37,977 nucleotides of DNA from an uncultured Geobacteraceae bacterium (GTDB taxonomy: Bacteria; Desulfobacterota; Desulfuromonadia; Geobacterales; Pseudopelobacteraceae), in NCBI GenBank assembly GCA_903930585.1, contig CAIYZD010000381.1:1-37977 (forward strand), written 5' to 3'. Shown here in pieces: positions 1-8,177 of this stretch; position 1 is the first letter of the stretch, and each line of letters opens with the position of its first letter. Under the pieces are notes generated by a model. The model did not search any database. It saw only the letters and a program-made list of their open reading frames with translations, and was not told the DNA's origin. The position numbers and the translations under genes were made by a program.

Positions 1-135
1 CAAAGGGGGTTTTGCCGATAATTTCGGCTGGAGTGTAGCCAAGATGATTCTCTACGCGTGAAGATGAGTACGTATACCGTCCTTGCCTATCAACCTCCCA
101 AACCCAATCGGACATATTTTCCACAATTGATTTAA
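1..135 (-). pseudogene. PAS-domain protein, 3' fragment left of the IS (runs off window)
   Basis: Read on the minus strand, this stretch gives an uninterrupted PAS-domain beginning: a segment reading ENMSDWVWEVD, then GRYTYSSS, then LGYTPAEIIGKTPF at the window edge. This is the usual start of a sensory PAS fold in bacterial histidine kinases and diguanylate cyclases; the output domain lies outside the window. In frame towards the insertion sequence the reading runs into a TAG supplied by the IS end, so the gene is broken here. Removing the IS and one copy of the TTTAA duplication restores an open frame into the minus-strand sequence at 1756-1843. Broken gene: high confidence; PAS identity: good; final function unknown. 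Confidence 0.75.
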
Positions 136-147
136 CCTAAAAACGGC
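131..147. repeat. Left target duplication (131-135) and left terminal inverted repeat (136-147) of the IS
   Basis: TTTAA at 131-135 is repeated at 1751-1755, directly outside the other end of the element. CCTAAAAACGGC at 136-147 is the exact reverse complement of 1739-1750. The similarity continues imperfectly inwards, about 16 of 19 bases matching. Confidence 0.92.
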
Positions 148-1750
148 TATTGACCTCGAATAAATGGTGTAACATACTGACATAGTACGTATTATACTGT
201 CAGGAGGGCTCACCAAATGGGTGAACAGGATATTCAGGTTTTTGATAGTAGTTCACGTGTTGCCGTTGACACCTTTGCCGGTCGCATTCACATCGAATGG
301 GATCACAATGCAGCGGTCACCCCTATGGGGCAACTACCTTTTTTCATTGAGTTTATGAAAGCGAGCGGCCTATACGACTCTTTTTTGGCTGACTGTCCGC
401 TTTGCTATACGAGTCCGAATGCGCCGAACATCAAGGATGTCCTGGGCACGATCATCTTGTCGATTCTTGCCGGGCACAAGCGGTATTCTCACGTTACTAC
501 CATCCGCACCGATCAGGTCAATCCTGAACTCTTAGGAATGGTAGCAGTTGCCAGCGAGGACTCAGTCCGGCGGGCATTCACCCTTGTAGATGAAAAAGCT
601 GCTACAGACTGGCTTGATCGGCACTTGGCCCAGAGTACTCGCCCTGTGCTTGGGCTTGCACCGTGGATATTGGACACAGACAACACAGTCAAACCGCTAT
701 ACGGAAAACAGGAAGGGGCCGTTGTAAGCTACAATCCCAAGAAACCTGGGCGCCCTTCCCATTCGTACCACAGTTACTTCATGGCCAACACCCGCATGGC
801 TCTTGGTGTGGAAGTGGAAGCCGGTGACAAGCATACCGGTAAACATGTTGCTGTCGGCCTCTGGAAGTATCTGGATTCATTGCCCAGAGAGCTTTGGCCG
901 GTTTTCATCCGAGGCGACGTCTCGTTTGGTTCGGAATCTATCATGTATGAAGCAGAAGAGCGCCAGCTCCATTACTTGACCAAGCTTCGCCTGACCTCGA
1001 ATGTCAAAAAACTCATCGAACGAGTGATCGCCAAAGGCGACTGGGTTGATGCAGGCCAGGGTTTCAGAGGAGCGGAAACCACACTTCGTCTTACGGGCTG
1101 GAGTAAAAGCCGAAGAGTCATCGTGCTGAAACGACCTATCCGTGGAGAGGTACTTCTGACGGATGGCCAACTCAATCTGGCATTCATCGAAACAGAAAAC
1201 GGCATCAAAAAGTACGATTACCAGGTTCTGGTCACTTCACTTCCTGATGAACTACTGGCTGTTGCTCAGCATTACCGAGATCGTGGCGACTGCGAAAACT
1301 GTTTCGATGAATTGAAGAACCAGTGGGGTTGGGGCGGTTTCACCACCAAGGATCTGCATCGCTGTCGAATCATAAGCCGCCTGGTGGCTTTGGTGTACAA
1401 CTGGTGGTCTCTCTATGCAAGACTGTTGAACCCTGACAAGCACCATGAGGCAACTACCAGCAGGCCGCTTATGCTTCAATCCGTTGGCAGGAAAACGACC
1501 CATGCCGGTCAGACCACCGTTACGGTCACGAGTACCCATGCAAAAGTAACTGTAGTACAGGCTGCAATGCAAGAACTGACAAGGTTTTTCAAAGAACTTA
1601 CCCGTGCTGCGGAGCAGTTGGGGGTAGCTGGGAGAGTCAGCCTCATAGCGCAGAGGGCATTCAGGAAATTGTTGGCGTCGTTGCCACCTCTCCCTACACC
1701 GAAATTGCTACCATCAACCGGCTGAAACACAGCCAACCGCCGTTTTTAGG
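136..1750 (+). mobile_element. Complete insertion sequence, IS1380-type, 1615 bp
   Basis: The element has 12-bp perfect terminal inverted repeats beginning CC, a flanking 5-bp direct repeat TTTAA, and one long transposase gene filling almost all of it. Length near 1.6 kb, ends starting CC, 4-5 bp target duplications and a single DDE transposase of about 500 residues agree with the IS1380 family. The transposase frame is open and both ends are intact, so it could still be mobile. It interrupts a minus-strand PAS-domain gene. A candidate -35 (TTGACC, 150-155) and -10 (CATACT, 173-178), 17 bp apart, lie just inside the left end and could drive the transposase. Confidence 0.9.
217..1725 (+). CDS. 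IS1380-family DDE transposase
   Basis: 502 residues. A strong ribosome binding site (AGGAGG, about 202-207) lies ahead of the ATG. The RNase-H-like catalytic core is recognisable: ILDTDNT (Asp153 or Asp155), then RGDVSFGSE (Asp234), then a DCENCFDELK stretch with candidate catalytic Glu360 or Glu366, followed by a tryptophan-rich segment. The glycine-, proline- and lysine-rich piece around residues 172-182 (PKKPGRPSH) is common in this transposase group. The protein would cut and join the element ends at 136 and 1750. No internal stop or frameshift is seen, so it appears functional. Family assignment comes from motifs, length and the element's ends rather than from a search. Confidence 0.88.
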   Translation: MGEQDIQVFDSSSRVAVDTFAGRIHIEWDHNAAVTPMGQLPFFIEFMKASGLYDSFLADCPLCYTSPNAPNIKDVLGTIILSILAGHKRYSHVTTIRTDQVNPELLGMVAVASEDSVRRAFTLVDEKAATDWLDRHLAQSTRPVLGLAPWILDTDNTVKPLYGKQEGAVVSYNPKKPGRPSHSYHSYFMANTRMALGVEVEAGDKHTGKHVAVGLWKYLDSLPRELWPVFIRGDVSFGSESIMYEAEERQLHYLTKLRLTSNVKKLIERVIAKGDWVDAGQGFRGAETTLRLTGWSKSRRVIVLKRPIRGEVLLTDGQLNLAFIETENGIKKYDYQVLVTSLPDELLAVAQHYRDRGDCENCFDELKNQWGWGGFTTKDLHRCRIISRLVALVYNWWSLYARLLNPDKHHEATTSRPLMLQSVGRKTTHAGQTTVTVTSTHAKVTVVQAAMQELTRFFKELTRAAEQLGVAGRVSLIAQRAFRKLLASLPPLPTPKLLPSTG

Positions 1751-1755
1751 TTTAA
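1739..1755. repeat. Right terminal inverted repeat (1739-1750) and right target duplication (1751-1755) of the IS
   Basis: GCCGTTTTTAGG at 1739-1750 is the reverse complement of the left end. TTTAA follows at once and matches 131-135. Confidence 0.92.
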
Positions 1756-1843
1756 TGATCTGAGTCAAGATTTTGGAGTATTGCGGGGAAAAATAAACTT
1801 TCAGGTAAAATCTGAAGAGGCACCGAGAAAGCGAACAGTGGTA
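1756..1843 (-). pseudogene. PAS-domain protein, 5' fragment right of the IS
   Basis: On the minus strand a frame opens after a TAG at 1844-1846, immediately downstream of the glycosyltransferase stop codon, and runs to the IS. Joined across the excised element it reads SKILTQIIKSIVENMSDW, in frame with the PAS domain at 1-117. Because the upstream stop is so close, the start codon must lie in this fragment or just past the junction. A TTG or GTG ahead of the PAS segment are the only reasonable choices; no convincing ribosome binding site is visible. The gene was probably the last cistron of, or directly behind, the ubiD-ubiA-glycosyltransferase unit. Confidence 0.6.
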
Positions 1844-1846
1844 CTA

Positions 1847-3118
1847 TTACGCTCCCTGCAGCGTTCTCAGTAACTCCAACTGCTCTGAAGCCGTGGCGGG
1901 AACGGTTTGTCCGGCCCGTTCCAGCAGCGGCGCTACTGCCGGTCCCGGTGGGATGCGGGGATAGGCGCTGTCGCTCAGTTCGTGGATGAGGCGCATGGTG
2001 CGAAAGGCGTCAAACCATGCGTGGAACGCGGCCAGAAACTTCTCCCCCTCCCGGTTGTTCTTCCGCACATTTTCCCAGGTGGCGCTGAAATCAATCTCCT
2101 CCAGAAACGCACCGAGAACCGGGTCGATTTCGGTAGCCGCAGTCAGTACCGTTGCCGCATCAGCTTCCGGATTTCCCGTCACACACGTCAACCACTTTTC
2201 AACTATTAAAAACAGAACCGGCTGATAGAAAAGCAGTCGCTGTTCCCCGTCATTCAGCATGTCGCCGACGGAACGCCCGGTGCCGAAAGGAACGCGATGC
2301 GATGAGCGGGGAGAGGGGTGTACGACCGTTCCGGTGAGCGTTGCAACTCCGGATGTTTTATGGATCTGCTGGAGAAAGTAAAAATCTTCACCGGCGAGAC
2401 GGCGGTTCATGCCTCCGGCGGCAACGTAGGCCGAGGCCCGGCAGGCCATGGCGCTTCCCACGGTGTGGAAAGCGTACGGGGATCCGGCCTGTTCCAGTGC
2501 GAGCACGTACACACGCAGGAATAGTTCGTAGCGATCGATGGCGCTCTGTCCCTCCGGAGTGGTGGCCGGACGGTGCCGGTACGGGATGCTGGCGCCGCCT
2601 GCCGTTGCTGTGGCAAAATGGCTGGTGAGGGCAGGGAGGTAGTCCGGTTGTACCACCGTGTCGGCATCAAGGCAGATAAGGAGCGGTGGGCTGTTGCGGT
2701 AGTCAAGCAGCGTCAGCGCCAGATCAAGGCCGATCTTGCGTGCCAGTCCGACACCCTGTCTGTCTGGCAGTTCGTTACCGGTCGATGCGGCATCCACCCA
2801 GAAAAGGTTGCTCAATCCGAACTGCTGTTGCCAGAGCGGGAGGTTCTCCAGCGTCGCACAATTGTCGGCTGTTTCCGCTTCAGAGGCATCGGCGCGTTGG
2901 TTGACCACAATCAGTATGGCGAAGCGCTCCAGCAGATCGGCCGGATTGCGGGAGAGCGATTCCAGGGTCAAGGGCAGATTGGCCGCCTCAGCTAAAGAGG
3001 GAATAACGATGGCGCCGTCGAAACGGCGCGATGGCGCCTTGTTGATGACCCAGGGGGCGCCTGCGGCCCGTTTTTTCAGATAGGCGGCTATGTTTTTCGG
3101 AAGGTGTGTATCAGGCAT
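1847..3118 (-). CDS. Glycosyltransferase family 2 (GT-A fold)
   Basis: 423 residues. The N-terminal half has a GT-A nucleotide-sugar fold: a first strand AIVIPSLAEAANL near residues 36-48, a DxD metal/sugar-nucleotide motif at Asp151-Ala-Asp153 (ICLDADTVV), and a GEDFYF motif (Glu244, Asp245) at the usual position of the acceptor base. There is no membrane segment, so it is probably cytosolic or peripheral. The gene follows ubiA by 36 bp on the same strand and is likely co-transcribed with ubiD and ubiA. The ribosome binding site is weak. Donor and acceptor cannot be told from sequence, and nothing shows that it acts in quinone synthesis. Fold assignment is solid; role unknown. Confidence 0.75.
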   Translation of the reverse strand: MPDTHLPKNIAAYLKKRAAGAPWVINKAPSRRFDGAIVIPSLAEAANLPLTLESLSRNPADLLERFAILIVVNQRADASEAETADNCATLENLPLWQQQFGLSNLFWVDAASTGNELPDRQGVGLARKIGLDLALTLLDYRNSPPLLICLDADTVVQPDYLPALTSHFATATAGGASIPYRHRPATTPEGQSAIDRYELFLRVYVLALEQAGSPYAFHTVGSAMACRASAYVAAGGMNRRLAGEDFYFLQQIHKTSGVATLTGTVVHPSPRSSHRVPFGTGRSVGDMLNDGEQRLLFYQPVLFLIVEKWLTCVTGNPEADAATVLTAATEIDPVLGAFLEEIDFSATWENVRKNNREGEKFLAAFHAWFDAFRTMRLIHELSDSAYPRIPPGPAVAPLLERAGQTVPATASEQLELLRTLQGA

Positions 3119-3154
3119 AATGGAATTTGTTTGTTTCGTTTGTCCGGAGCGAGG

Positions 3155-4018
3155 TTACCTCATCATACTGTCAGCGGCCGTAAAGAGTACGATGGCAACG
3201 CTGATGTAGCCGTTCATGTTGAAGAATGCCGCATCAAGTTTGGTCAGATCGCCATCTTTGAGCAGCCAGTGTTCGTACAGGAGCATGGCTACCGAGGCCA
3301 GAATACCGATCAGAAAAAACGTTCCCAAATGCATGAGAGAGAAGAGGGTAAAGAGCAGGCCGATCATGATCAGATGAAATATCCGGGCTGCCCAGAGCGA
3401 CCCGTTCACGCCGAGCAGCACCGGAATGGAGTGGAGTCCGGCGGTCCGGTCGAAGTCAAGATCCTGGAGCGCATAGAGGATATCGAACCCGGCAACCCAG
3501 AACAGAACCACACCTCCCAGAATGAGCGCCGGGGAGTCAATCGTACCGCGTATCGCGATCCAGGCCCCGATCGGGGCTCCGGCCAGGCAGATGCCGAGCA
3601 CCACGTGGGCAAGCGAGGTGAAGCGCTTGCAGTAGGAGTAGAGCAACAGGAAGAACAGGGCGACGGGGGCGAGCTTGAGGCAGAGCGGGTTAAGCATGTA
3701 TGCTGAAAAGAGCATCAGGGCGGTCGATACGACGATAAAAATAAAAGTCAGCCCCTTGCCGATCAAGCCGGCCGGTATGGCCCTGACGGCGGTGCGCGGG
3801 TTACGGGCGTCGATCTCGGCGTCGATCAGGCGGTTCATAGCCATGGCTGCCGTGCGGGCACCAACCATGGCAAGGATGATCCAGAAGCTCTGCCGGACTG
3901 AAGGAAATCCTCCGGCGGCCAGCAGTGCGCCGGTGAAGGCGAACGGGAGTGCAAAGATCGTATGGGCGAATTTGATCATCTCCAGAAATACGCCGATTCG
4001 TGTGATGAGGGTGGTCAT
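3155..4018 (-). CDS. ubiA: UbiA-family aromatic prenyltransferase
   Basis: 287 residues with about eight or nine hydrophobic segments, the normal size and layout of UbiA. Both aspartate-rich Mg-diphosphate motifs are present: Asn62...Asp66...Asp70 (NRLIDAEID) and Asp186...Asp190 (QDLDFD). The family moves a polyprenyl group from its diphosphate to an aromatic acid at the inner membrane. In Geobacter-type bacteria, which use menaquinone, the expected role is the prenylation step of the futalosine-type menaquinone route (called MqnP there) rather than ubiquinone synthesis; that choice is inference. Its ATG overlaps the TGA of ubiD (ATGA, 4015-4018), indicating translational coupling. Confidence 0.85.
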   Translation of the reverse strand: MTTLITRIGVFLEMIKFAHTIFALPFAFTGALLAAGGFPSVRQSFWIILAMVGARTAAMAMNRLIDAEIDARNPRTAVRAIPAGLIGKGLTFIFIVVSTALMLFSAYMLNPLCLKLAPVALFFLLLYSYCKRFTSLAHVVLGICLAGAPIGAWIAIRGTIDSPALILGGVVLFWVAGFDILYALQDLDFDRTAGLHSIPVLLGVNGSLWAARIFHLIMIGLLFTLFSLMHLGTFFLIGILASVAMLLYEHWLLKDGDLTKLDAAFFNMNGYISVAIVLFTAADSMMR

Positions 4019-5412
4019 GCTAATTCGTACTCCTTCCAGCGACGTGTAACCATAGCGGCGATCTCGTCGGAAACCCGTACTTCCGGCCGGGATGTCCGGC
4101 TGCCGGTTGCATCAACGGCAAGCCGCCCGGTGGTGTCATAAACGATGTCATTGATAGTGTCGGTCAGGTTGATGCTTCTCCAGGCGGCATGCGAAAGTGT
4201 CAGCGGTTTCCTGTCGGCGGCAACGAACAGCAGGAGTCGCGCCGACCTGAACCAGGGAAGATCCCACAATTGGCCGGAAATGTTCCGTACCATGCCCGGT
4301 TGCGGCTTTTCAAGGGAAATGATGGCGCTGCCGTGGAAAACCCACTCCATCGGGAAATGGATATCTGCTATTTCCGGCATTAATCGCTGCAGAAATGCCA
4401 GCAGCAACCGTTCCCACGCCTGGGACATCCAGCAGTCCTCCATGGGGGGCGGGCCGACGATAGTTGCCGGGATGATGGCGTCAGGACGGTGGCTGATGGC
4501 GGTAACCCGCAGCCGGGCTGCCGGAGCGGCAGCTGCATAAAAACCGGTGTGGTTTCCGAACGGCCCTTCCATTACCATATCCCCCGGTTCCACATACCCT
4601 TCGATGACGACTTCCGCACCGAGCGGAACCTGCAGAGAAACCGTGTGACAGGGGGCCGTGGCAAGGGGAATGCCACGCAAAAACCCGGCAAAAGTCAGCT
4701 CGTCAAGGTCGCCGGGGAGCGGAAACATGGCGCTGAAAAGGGTGGCCGGAACACCGCCGAGAACAATAGCCACCGGCATTGGTTTGCCGGCATGCCGGTA
4801 GAGTTCGGCATGCCGGGCTGCGCCGCTCCCCGTTTTCCACTGGATGGCCACCTCCCGTTCGCCGCGTAGTTGCACCCGGTACACGCCGCAGTTGGGCGTG
4901 CCGCCATCCGGATCGGTGGTAACTACCTGCGGCAGGGTGATGTAGCGGGGATGCCCCTCGGCTGCACCGTCGCCCGGCCAGCCCTGCAGAAACGGGAACC
5001 GGGTCAGGTCCGGAGGATTCACCGGAATCAGCGCCGGGTCCGGTTCGGCAGCGGCATGGGGGGTAAAGCGGGCGAATTCGGGCAGGTCGGCGATCTGCCG
5101 ATCAAGTGACGGGAGGTCTAATCCGGCGATTCCGTCAAGGAGAGCGGCGAGACGAGCGGTTAATTCACTCGTATCAGCGATGTTGAGTGCATGGCAGACC
5201 CGTTTTTCCGAGCCGAACAGATTGACGGCAAGCGGAAACGGAGTACCTCCCGGCTGTTCAAAGAGGAGCGCCGACCCCCCTCCCGGTTGTTTGCAGACCC
5301 GGTTGGTGATGGCGGCAATTTCCAGGACCGGATCGGCAGGTACAGCGATGCGGGAGAGTTCTCCGTCGGCTTCGAGGAGGGAGATGAACTCGTGCAGGGA
5401 ATTTATCGGCAT
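4015..5412 (-). CDS. ubiD: UbiD-family decarboxylase (cytoplasmic, quinone pathway)
   Basis: UbiD enzymes use prenylated FMN, made by UbiX, to decarboxylate a prenylated aromatic acid. The open frame extends upstream to 5550, but the family N-terminus (LHEFISLLEADGELSRI) begins at the ATG at 5412, giving 465 residues, so I prefer that start. Visible motifs are the cofactor/metal region NCGVYRVQ with a downstream ARH, a VVIEG glutamate, and the catalytic loop EGPFGNHTGFY. The last position is Asn where E. coli UbiD, as I recall it, has Asp and Fdc1 has Glu. Directly coupled to ubiA, so the pair likely acts in menaquinone synthesis (MqnL/MqnP-like). The UbiX that would supply its cofactor is 4 kb away, at 9604. 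Confidence 0.86.
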   Translation of the reverse strand: MPINSLHEFISLLEADGELSRIAVPADPVLEIAAITNRVCKQPGGGSALLFEQPGGTPFPLAVNLFGSEKRVCHALNIADTSELTARLAALLDGIAGLDLPSLDRQIADLPEFARFTPHAAAEPDPALIPVNPPDLTRFPFLQGWPGDGAAEGHPRYITLPQVVTTDPDGGTPNCGVYRVQLRGEREVAIQWKTGSGAARHAELYRHAGKPMPVAIVLGGVPATLFSAMFPLPGDLDELTFAGFLRGIPLATAPCHTVSLQVPLGAEVVIEGYVEPGDMVMEGPFGNHTGFYAAAAPAARLRVTAISHRPDAIIPATIVGPPPMEDCWMSQAWERLLLAFLQRLMPEIADIHFPMEWVFHGSAIISLEKPQPGMVRNISGQLWDLPWFRSARLLLFVAADRKPLTLSHAAWRSINLTDTINDIVYDTTGRLAVDATGSRTSRPEVRVSDEIAAMVTRRWKEYELA

Positions 5413-5757
5413 GGTGCCTGCCAGGCAAGCTTGTTCATGGGTTACCCTTTCAACAGCTCTTTGATGTGCGGGATGTATACCAGAGTGAAGTGTAGTATGG
5501 AGCGATGAGGGAGGCAATGAAATTCCATACGGGCCGGGCTCAGGCGGCATAAGCCGATTCCTGCGAGTCGTTTTTATATAATGGTTACCGGTGCATATGA
5601 TGTTGCAACAGAGTCACTTATTGGGGTATTCTCTTCTGGGGAGTGAGTCCCATTGGAACACCCGAAGCAAGGGGTGCGGGCGACTAACGCACGAATCATT
5701 CATACTCTGCTTCCTGACTTTACCAGACGGCTGCCTTGCGTGGCAGGGAATTAATCT

Positions 5758-6645
5758 ATGGCGATACTGATTACCGGTGATATGCATGGGGAAAAAGGGA
5801 TTCACCGTTTGGATCCGGTCTCCTTTCCGGAAGGAAATGTGCTGGATCGTGATGACTTCGTTATCATTGCGGGTGATTTCCAACTGATCTATGCCCACGG
5901 CGGCATGACCAAACACGAACGGATGTTGCTTGAATGGCTCTCCGAACGCCCCTGGACGACGTTGTTTATTGACGGTAACCACGAGCATATGCCGCGACTG
6001 AAGTCTTTACCTCTGGAGGAGCGCTTTGGCGGGACCGTGGGGCGTGCCGCTCCCAACGTCTATTATCTGCTGCGTGGCGAACGATACGTGATCGATGATC
6101 GGAGTATACTCTGTCTGGGGGGAGCCCATTCCATAGATCGCGACCGGAGAATTCCGGGCGAATCGTGGTTTCATGAGGAGGTGCCTGGCGAGTCAGATGT
6201 CATGGCGGCCAGAAAAGCTGCTGCACGAGGGCCGGTTGATCTGTTCTTGACCCATACCTGTCCCACGGACATCAAGTTTCAATTGCCGATTCAGAGCCGA
6301 AACGACATCAGTGATCCAACCGAACACATTCTCGCCGAGTTGCGCCCGCTCGTACAGCCGCGCTACTGGGTATTCGGCCATTTTCATGTCAACTGGAAGG
6401 GGCGCGAGAATGGGATAGAGTACACCTGTCTGTTCGATGAAATCGCGCTTCTTGACCCGAAGCTCGGTATCATCCCGTTGGGTAAGAAGCCGATGACGAA
6501 ACAGCCGCCAAAATCAGATCCGGCAGGAATGACGACTGCCCCGACGGAACCTTCCGGCAAACTGCCGAAACCTTCCCGTTTGCCGCAATCGCAGCCGTCA
6601 CCCGAGATACCTCAAAAGGGGTTCGCAACCTGGGGGGGAGAATAA
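5758..6645 (+). CDS. Calcineurin-like metallophosphoesterase
   Basis: 295 residues. All metal-binding blocks are present in order: Asp8 and His10 (GDMHG), Asp40 (AGDF), Asn74-His75 (DGNHE), His166 (LTHTCP), and His208/His210 (GHFH). These bind the two-metal centre of phosphoesterases. After about residue 235 comes a proline-, serine- and lysine-rich tail without recognisable fold, probably disordered and unusual compared with the compact family core. No signal peptide, so cytoplasmic. The ATG follows an AGGGA-type ribosome binding site. It is a single-gene unit ending at the bidirectional terminator at 6682-6712. The substrate (nucleotide, protein or phosphodiester) cannot be inferred. Confidence 0.85.
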   Translation: MAILITGDMHGEKGIHRLDPVSFPEGNVLDRDDFVIIAGDFQLIYAHGGMTKHERMLLEWLSERPWTTLFIDGNHEHMPRLKSLPLEERFGGTVGRAAPNVYYLLRGERYVIDDRSILCLGGAHSIDRDRRIPGESWFHEEVPGESDVMAARKAAARGPVDLFLTHTCPTDIKFQLPIQSRNDISDPTEHILAELRPLVQPRYWVFGHFHVNWKGRENGIEYTCLFDEIALLDPKLGIIPLGKKPMTKQPPKSDPAGMTTAPTEPSGKLPKPSRLPQSQPSPEIPQKGFATWGGE

Positions 6646-6681
6646 CGGCAAAATAAGCTTCCCTGCTCTACAGTACACATA

Positions 6682-6712
6682 GAAAGAGGCGGACCCGGTG
6701 TCCGCCTCTTTC
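6682..6712. terminator. Bidirectional rho-independent terminator
   Basis: A perfect 13-bp stem (6682-6694 with 6700-6712) around a 5-nt loop. AAAG/CTTT ends give short A and T runs on both strands. It lies between the converging metallophosphoesterase (+) and flavodiiron gene (-). Flanking GTACA and TGTAC sequences can lengthen the stem. Confidence 0.85.
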
Positions 6713-6734
6713 ATGTACAGCAATGTAACCGGTG

Positions 6735-7925
6735 TTATCTGGCGGCCACCGCTTCGGCTGCCGCACGCCCGAGTGCTTCGCACTGCTCAAGTACTTCCGG
6801 TTTTGGTGAAAACAGGGTTCGCACCGTATCTCCTACCAGTTTGAATCCGAGGGTTTTGAGGCGGTCCTCCGCCATCTTGCATGCCTCACCGCTCCAGCCA
6901 TAGCTGCCGAAGATGCCGGCCAGATTGGTTTTCAACTTTACGGTGCTGAGATAGGCCAGCACCTCCCACATCGGTTTTGCAATATCACGGTTAAAGGTCG
7001 GGATGCCGAACAGCAGCGCATCGGCCTCCTCCATCAGATTGCGCAGTTCACTGGCATTCAGGCTGTTGATGTGGTAGCTGATAACTTCGATCCCGTCATA
7101 AGCTGCACCATTGGCAACGGCTTGGGCCATTTTTTCGGTGCTGCCGTGTGGTGACAGAAACAGGATAACAATTTTTTTGTGTTGTGAGGTCGGCTTGCTC
7201 CAGTTTTCAAACTGCTGGATAACCCTCCATGGGTCACGCCTGATGATCGGTCCATGGCTGGGACAGATCATGTCGATCACGTCGTGGCGAATCTTCTCGA
7301 CTGCCGATAGCACCTTGTCTTTGAAGGGGCGGAAGATGCAGTCGAAGTAAAAATGGCGCGCGGAGGTAAAATCGTCCACTTCGTCGTTAAAGATATGTCC
7401 TGCCTGCCAGTAATGGGCGGCAAAGGCATCACAGGTAAAGAGGATGTTATCTTCCTCCAACCGTGTGAACATGGTGTCGGGCCAATGAAGAAAAGGGGCC
7501 ATGATAAAGCGGAGCGTACGTCCACCCAGATCGAGGGTGTCGCCATCTTTTACGGTCTGACAGGTAATCGGGCGGGGGAGAATATTGCCGAGAAAATTTT
7601 TGGCGGCTGTCGAACAGTAGACTATGGCCTGGGGAGCCTGTTCCAGCAGGTATAACAGTGAACCGGAGTGGTCGTGCTCCGTATGGTTGACGATGATATA
7701 GTCGATGGTTGCGGGGTCCACCAGGGACCTGACCTTATCCATGTATTCATCGACAAATTTTTCTTCGACCGTATCGATGAGAACAGTCTTGTCAGCCCCT
7801 TTGTACAAATAGGCATTATAGCTGGTGCCATGTTCCGTTGGAAAAAGATCGTCAAAGACCCGCAGATCCGGATCCTCCGAGCCGATCCAGTAAAGTCCCG
7901 GTTTGATTTCTATCGGTCCCATCAT
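6735..7925 (-). CDS. Flavodiiron protein (A-type flavoprotein)
   Basis: 396 residues from the preferred start. The metallo-beta-lactamase-like domain carries the complete diiron ligand set: His81, Glu83, Asp85, His86 (HTEHDH), His147, Asp166 and His224. A flavodoxin domain follows from about residue 245 with an FMN-phosphate loop near SPHGSTEKM. No rubredoxin or flavin-reductase extension is present, so this is the simple class A type. These cytoplasmic enzymes reduce O2 to water and/or NO to N2O with electrons from rubredoxin-type donors, protecting anaerobes. The frame is open to 7964, but AAAGGAG about 10 nt ahead of ATG-ATG at 7925/7922 sets the start. O2 versus NO preference cannot be read from sequence. 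Confidence 0.9.
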   Translation of the reverse strand: MMGPIEIKPGLYWIGSEDPDLRVFDDLFPTEHGTSYNAYLYKGADKTVLIDTVEEKFVDEYMDKVRSLVDPATIDYIIVNHTEHDHSGSLLYLLEQAPQAIVYCSTAAKNFLGNILPRPITCQTVKDGDTLDLGGRTLRFIMAPFLHWPDTMFTRLEEDNILFTCDAFAAHYWQAGHIFNDEVDDFTSARHFYFDCIFRPFKDKVLSAVEKIRHDVIDMICPSHGPIIRRDPWRVIQQFENWSKPTSQHKKIVILFLSPHGSTEKMAQAVANGAAYDGIEVISYHINSLNASELRNLMEEADALLFGIPTFNRDIAKPMWEVLAYLSTVKLKTNLAGIFGSYGWSGEACKMAEDRLKTLGFKLVGDTVRTLFSPKPEVLEQCEALGRAAAEAVAAR

Positions 7926-8177
7926 GAGGTGTACTCTCCTTTGTTGTGCAGCTATCCGCAGCATTGAGGCGGCTGCTTGCGTGGTTTTATTTCACTCTGA
8001 TTGTAAAATACCGGGCCAATATATCAGAACTGATATCTTGTGCCAAGTTGCAAATAATGGGGTGCCGTTGCAGAATTCTCCGGATTCTTGTGTTGAAGGT
8101 TGAAACCATGCAATACTGCAACGAAAGTGTCTGTTCACAGGTACTAATTTTCATGATCCAAAACATGGAGTACTACC

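Noticed and set aside
3104-3706. A 200-residue plus-strand frame opposite ubiA
   Set aside because: Charged, low-hydrophobicity translation typical of the reverse of a membrane protein gene; no domain.
5551-5757. RNA gene or small gene between ubiD and the metallophosphoesterase
   Set aside because: No tRNA fold, no terminator-like stem and no open frame with a ribosome binding site was found.
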